Assembly (NCBI GenBank): GCA_016296195.1
Contig: JAEDJU010000002.1
Location: forward strand, 1 to 26,402
Length of the DNA stretch: 26,402 nt
Direction of reading: 5' to 3'
DNA from: Candidatus Methanomethylophilaceae archaeon
GTDB lineage: Archaea > Thermoplasmatota > Thermoplasmata > Methanomassiliicoccales > Methanomethylophilaceae
The notes below the pieces were generated by a model. That model was not told the origin of the DNA. It saw only the letters and a list, made by a program, of their open reading frames with translations, and made no database searches. The translations under genes were made by a program, and so were the position numbers. This document shows positions 22,811 to 26,402 of this stretch, in pieces (the stretch's first letter is position 1; the number at the start of each line of letters is the position of its first letter).

Positions 22811-25681
22811 TCACTCACCTCCTCCGTCGAAGTCCATGTCGAGGTCGTCGTAGTCCTCGGACTCCTCCTCCTCGATGTACTCCATCTCATCCTTCTCCAG
22901 GGATCCGTAGTCTCCTCCGACATCCTTCGTGTCGATGTGGAGCAGCTCGTCGGCCTTGTCTCCGAGGACCTCGGCGAACAGGTCATCGAGATCGATGGCC
23001 TTACCCCTGACGGTCCTGGCGGGGTCGACACCGTCCTCTCCGTACTTGAACTGGACGACGGTTCCGATGGTGTTCCTGACGGTTCCGTCGGCTGTCAGCT
23101 TCAGGTCCTCCAGAGCGGAGACGAGACGCCTCTGCATGTATCCGGACCTGGATGTCCTGACCGCGGTATCGACCAGTCCCTCCCTTCCTCCCATTGCGTG
23201 GAAGAAGAACTCGGTGGGCGAGAGTCCGGACTTGTACGAGTTGGAGCAGAATCCCCTGGCGTAAGCTCCAAGGTCTCCCTTCTCGAAGTGGGGGAGGGTC
23301 CTGTTCCAGTATCCTCTGGACAGCCTCTCTCCACGAACTGCCTGCTGACCGACACAACCTGCCATCTGGGACAGGTTGAGCATGGATCCACGGGCTCCGG
23401 CCTTGGCCATGATGACCGCAGGGTTGGTCATTCCCAGGTGCCTTCCTGCGATACGTCCTGCACCGTCACGGGCCTCTCCGAGAGCTCCCATGACCTGCAC
23501 CTCGAGGGTCTCCCTGAGGGAACGTCCGGGCATCTGGGCGAGTGTTCCGTCCTGGTAGGATGCAACCAGGTCCGTCACCTTGTCGATGCAGTCCTGGGTG
23601 TTGTTGGCGATCTGGAGTGCGGCCTCGGTGGGGATATCCTCATCACCGATTCCGGTACTGAATCCGTGGTTCATCAGTGCACCGAGGGCGAGCCTGGTGA
23701 CCTGGTTGATGAACTGTGCGGCACGGGCGGATCCGTAGTCACGTGCGATACGGTCGAGGATCTTACCCTTGCTGTTTCCGATTCCGCGGACATCGATGGT
23801 TCCGCAGAGGAGCTGTCCGTCGCGGATCTTGACGTAGGCGTCGAACTCGCAATCCTCCTTCTTACATTTGTCACAGTTCTGACAGATGTTGGACTTGAAG
23901 GTCGTGCGGAAGTCCTTGGGCAGGACCACGGAGAACAGCTGCTTTCCGGTCCAGTAGGGCTCCCCGGTCTTCTCGTCGATGAAGGGCTGAGGCATCTCGA
24001 TGGCAAAGGAGTCGGACTCATCGTAGATGGGCGTTCCGTCGTCGTTGGTGCCGATGACCTTCTTCTGGGGCAGCTTGAACAGGATGTTGGCGGTCTCGAA
24101 CCTGTCGAACCTGGGGTTGTTGTGGGTGAGGAAGTAGGCTCCGGTGATGTGGTCGTGGATGGCTCCGATGATGGGTCCTCCGTACCTGGGGGACAGGATG
24201 TTCTCCTGGACCTGCATGAGGATGCGTGCCTCGGCACGGGCCTCGTCGGACTGCAGGACGTGCAGGTTCATCTCATCTCCATCGAAATCCGCGTTGTAGG
24301 GAGGACAGACACAGAGGTTGAACCTGAAGGTGCGTCCGGGCATGATGCGCACACGGTGGGCCATCATGGACATCCTGTGCAGCGAAGGCTGCCTGTTGAA
24401 CAGGACGACGTCCCCATCCACGAGCTGCCTCTCGACGGTGTAGTCGATGGCGAGATCCGCTGCGACGTTCTCTGCGTTCTTGTCGGTGACCCTGATCTTC
24501 CTTCCGTCGGAACGGATGACGTAGTTGACACCGGGCACGTAGGGGCTGTCCTGCGGGGGCTTGGGTCCGCGGGCGACCATCTCCCTGATCTTCTCGATGT
24601 TGTGCTCGTTCACGTGCACGGGAACGGTGAGCTCCCTTGCGGCGAAGATGGGCACTCCGACCTCGTTGATCGAGAGGAGCGGATCGGGCGAGATGACGGT
24701 ACGTGCGGAGAAGTTAACACGCTTTCCGGACAGGTTGGATCTGAAACGTCCCTCCTTTCCCTTCAGCCTCTGTGTGAGGGTCTTCAGGGGACGTCCGGAC
24801 CTGTGCCTCGCGGGCGGGATTCCGGATGTCTGGTTGTCGAAGTAGGTGGTGACGTGGTACTGCAGAAGCTCCCACAGGTCCTCGACGATCAGCTGGGGTG
24901 CACCGGCGTCACGGTTCTCCCTGAGCCTCTGGTTGATCCTGAGGACATCGACCAGCTTGTGGGTGAGGTCATCCTCGGATCTGTCTCCGGAGTCGAGGGT
25001 GATGGAGGGCCTGACGGTCACGGGGGGCACGGCGAGTGCGGTGAGGACCATCCACTCGGGCCTGCATGTGCTGGGGTCGATACCGAGGGTGACGAGGTCG
25101 TCGTCGGGGATCCTCTCGAGCCTCTCACGGACCTCCTTGGCGGTGAGCTTGTGGTTGTCCTCGACCTCCCTGAAGGTGGTGGGCTTGTCCAGCTTGATCT
25201 TGATCTGCTCGGCACCGCAGTAGGGGCACATTCCCTTTCCGGATGCATCCTTGGCGGTCTCCTTGGAGAAGATCTTGACGTCGATGGTTCCTCCTCCGAG
25301 CTCCTCCATCCTCTCCATGCTCTCCCTGCGGGCCTGGATCTGGTCCGCGGACAGCATGAGCCTGCCGCACTGGCAGCAGGTGGACTCCAGGAGCATCTTG
25401 ATGTCCTTGATGAATCCGACATGGATGACCGGCATGGCCAGGTCGATGTGTCCGAAGTGTCCGGGACACTCGTCGACCTTGCATCCGCATGTCTTACAGC
25501 GGAGTCCGGGCTCGATGACTCCCATGTGGGGGTCCATGAGTCCCATGTCGATGGGGTATCCCTCGTCGTCGTATGTGTCTGCGGTGATGATCTTCGTCGC
25601 AGACATCTTCCTGATCTCCTCGGGGGAGACACAGGAGAATTTGATCGATCCGATCCTTTTTGTGATTCCGCGTACTGTCAT
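22811..25681 (-). CDS. rpoA1: DNA-directed RNA polymerase subunit A'
   Basis: 956 residues, longer than the usual 870-900. The N-terminal zinc motif is [17 protein letters not shown] (62-78), with a second Cys set at 102-105 and 152-155. [14 protein letters not shown] and [10 protein letters not shown] (463-472, with Asp465, 467 and 469 holding the catalytic Mg) define the active site. A Cys-rich insert ([18 protein letters not shown]) follows near 600. [22 protein letters not shown] is the bridge helix. The protein ends in a strongly acidic tail of about 50 residues ([18 protein letters not shown]). Its start overlaps the rpoB stop as ATGA. Confidence 0.97.
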   Translation of the reverse strand: MTVRGITKRIGSIKFSCVSPEEIRKMSATKIITADTYDDEGYPIDMGLMDPHMGVIEPGLRCKTCGCKVDECPGHFGHIDLAMPVIHVGFIKDIKMLLESTCCQCGRLMLSADQIQARRESMERMEELGGGTIDVKIFSKETAKDASGKGMCPYCGAEQIKIKLDKPTTFREVEDNHKLTAKEVRERLERIPDDDLVTLGIDPSTCRPEWMVLTALAVPPVTVRPSITLDSGDRSEDDLTHKLVDVLRINQRLRENRDAGAPQLIVEDLWELLQYHVTTYFDNQTSGIPPARHRSGRPLKTLTQRLKGKEGRFRSNLSGKRVNFSARTVISPDPLLSINEVGVPIFAARELTVPVHVNEHNIEKIREMVARGPKPPQDSPYVPGVNYVIRSDGRKIRVTDKNAENVAADLAIDYTVERQLVDGDVVLFNRQPSLHRMSMMAHRVRIMPGRTFRFNLCVCPPYNADFDGDEMNLHVLQSDEARAEARILMQVQENILSPRYGGPIIGAIHDHITGAYFLTHNNPRFDRFETANILFKLPQKKVIGTNDDGTPIYDESDSFAIEMPQPFIDEKTGEPYWTGKQLFSVVLPKDFRTTFKSNICQNCDKCKKEDCEFDAYVKIRDGQLLCGTIDVRGIGNSKGKILDRIARDYGSARAAQFINQVTRLALGALMNHGFSTGIGDEDIPTEAALQIANNTQDCIDKVTDLVASYQDGTLAQMPGRSLRETLEVQVMGALGEARDGAGRIAGRHLGMTNPAVIMAKAGARGSMLNLSQMAGCVGQQAVRGERLSRGYWNRTLPHFEKGDLGAYARGFCSNSYKSGLSPTEFFFHAMGGREGLVDTAVRTSRSGYMQRRLVSALEDLKLTADGTVRNTIGTVVQFKYGEDGVDPARTVRGKAIDLDDLFAEVLGDKADELLHIDTKDVGGDYGSLEKDEMEYIEEEESEDYDDLDMDFDGGGE

Positions 25682-26402
25682 CTCAAATCCTCCAGCTGGA
25701 GCCTCATGGCGACACCAAGCGACAGGAGCTCATCCATGAGCAGCTTGAACGCATAGGATGTCTGGACGAGGTAGATGTTAGTGTTGTTCTTGCACACGGG
25801 GCAGTAGAGCGATCCGTGCCTGTCCATGATGGCGATGTGTCCGCACTTGGGGTTTCCGCAGATGTACTGCTGGGTTCCGTCGGACTCGTCGAGCAGACGG
25901 TCCTTGATGACCATGGCCGCTCCGTGACCGATCAGACAGTCACGCTCCATCTCTCCGAACCTGAGTCCTCCCTGCCTGGAACGTCCCTCGGTGGGCTGCC
26001 TGGTGAGGATCTGGACGGGTCCCCTGGACCTGACGTGCATCTTTCCGCTGACCATGTGGTGCAGCTTCTCGTAGAAGATGACTCCGGTGTAGACATCGGC
26101 CTGGATCATGCGTCCGGTCCTTCCGTCGTACATGACCTCCTTTCCGGTGTTCCTGAATCCGTTCCTGACGAGACCGTCCCTGATGGACTCCTCGTTCTCT
26201 CCGGAGAACGCGGTTCCGTCGATGATACGTCCCTCCATGGATCCGACCTTTCCTGCGATCATCTCGAGGACGTGTCCGATGGTCATACGGGACGGGATTC
26301 CGTGGGGGTTGACGACCAGGTCGGGGGTCACTCCGTCTGCGGTGAAGGGCATGTCGCACTGGTCGACGAGCCTTCCGACGACTCCCTTCTGTCCGAACCT
26401 GG
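25678..26402 (-). CDS. rpoB: DNA-directed RNA polymerase subunit B, C-terminal part (5' end beyond window)
   Basis: About 241 C-terminal residues are visible and the frame is open to the right edge. [19 protein letters not shown], the [20 protein letters not shown] segment, [19 protein letters not shown] and the C-terminal zinc site (CGNPKCGH, then CPVC) are diagnostic. Whether the gene is one piece or split into B'' and B', as in many methanogens, cannot be decided from this end. The stop codon overlaps the rpoA1 start (ATGA). Confidence 0.97.
   Translation of the reverse strand, partial: RFGQKGVVGRLVDQCDMPFTADGVTPDLVVNPHGIPSRMTIGHVLEMIAGKVGSMEGRIIDGTAFSGENEESIRDGLVRNGFRNTGKEVMYDGRTGRMIQADVYTGVIFYEKLHHMVSGKMHVRSRGPVQILTRQPTEGRSRQGGLRFGEMERDCLIGHGAAMVIKDRLLDESDGTQQYICGNPKCGHIAIMDRHGSLYCPVCKNNTNIYLVQTSYAFKLLMDELLSLGVAMRLQLEDLR

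Noticed and set aside
22781..25756. A 991-codon open frame on the plus strand opposite rpoA1
   Set aside because: It is the mirror of rpoA1: strong third-position C/G bias leaves the opposite strand free of stops. The translation is low-complexity and rich in Gly, Asp, Val and Leu, with no domain.

Overview
The window is archaeal and points to a methanogen-related member of the Thermoplasmatota, most probably the order Methanomassiliicoccales. It carries the archaeal split RNA polymerase genes (rpoB, rpoA1, rpoA2) with rpl30e and nusA, the archaea-specific amidotransferase GatDE, an archaeal HypB, a translin, an STT3/AglB-like protein, and TATA-box promoters set about 26 bp from start codons. 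All 21 complete stop codons I could check are TGA (18) or TAA (3), none TAG. This fits a lineage that decodes UAG as pyrrolysine. The taxonomic call is inference; no 16S or methanogenesis gene is present.

Layout. 1-4945: a group of small genes with two related class I methyltransferases at its ends, enclosing a MATE exporter, a DoxX-like membrane protein, a HemK2-type methyltransferase and an internally duplicated EamA transporter. 5057-8216 (minus): gatE and gatD, overlapping by 8 nt, which make Gln-tRNA(Gln) by transamidation. 8283-12169 (plus): a possible 31-residue membrane peptide, a VOC protein, hypB, purD, truA and a translin; hypB-purD-truA are tightly packed. 12170-12280 is a convergent gap with three strong hairpins. 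12281-18651 (minus): a very large STT3-like protein (1853 aa) with a long beta-rich ectodomain, followed by a small secreted, C-terminally anchored protein. 18776-19420 (minus) is pyrF, divergent from a radical SAM gene (19472-20521, plus). 20654-26402 (minus) is the RNA polymerase operon nusA-rpl30e-rpoA2-rpoA1-rpoB, read right to left, with rpoB cut by the window edge.

Most of the genome-maintenance genes are ordinary. The points most worth a second look are: the STT3-like protein, which by eye has lost residues at all of the usual catalytic motifs and is twice the family's normal length; its partner gene, whose signal peptide is complete only if translation begins at a CTG overlapping the upstream stop; a single TATA-like element placed exactly 26 bp from both divergent ATGs of pyrF and the radical SAM gene; a near-perfect tandem fusion of a 140-residue EamA unit; a probable short membrane protein with host-like codon use; and substitutions in the trigger-loop signature of RpoA''. 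No gene-free stretch exceeds 300 bases. I saw no tRNA, rRNA, CRISPR array, insertion sequence or integrase.
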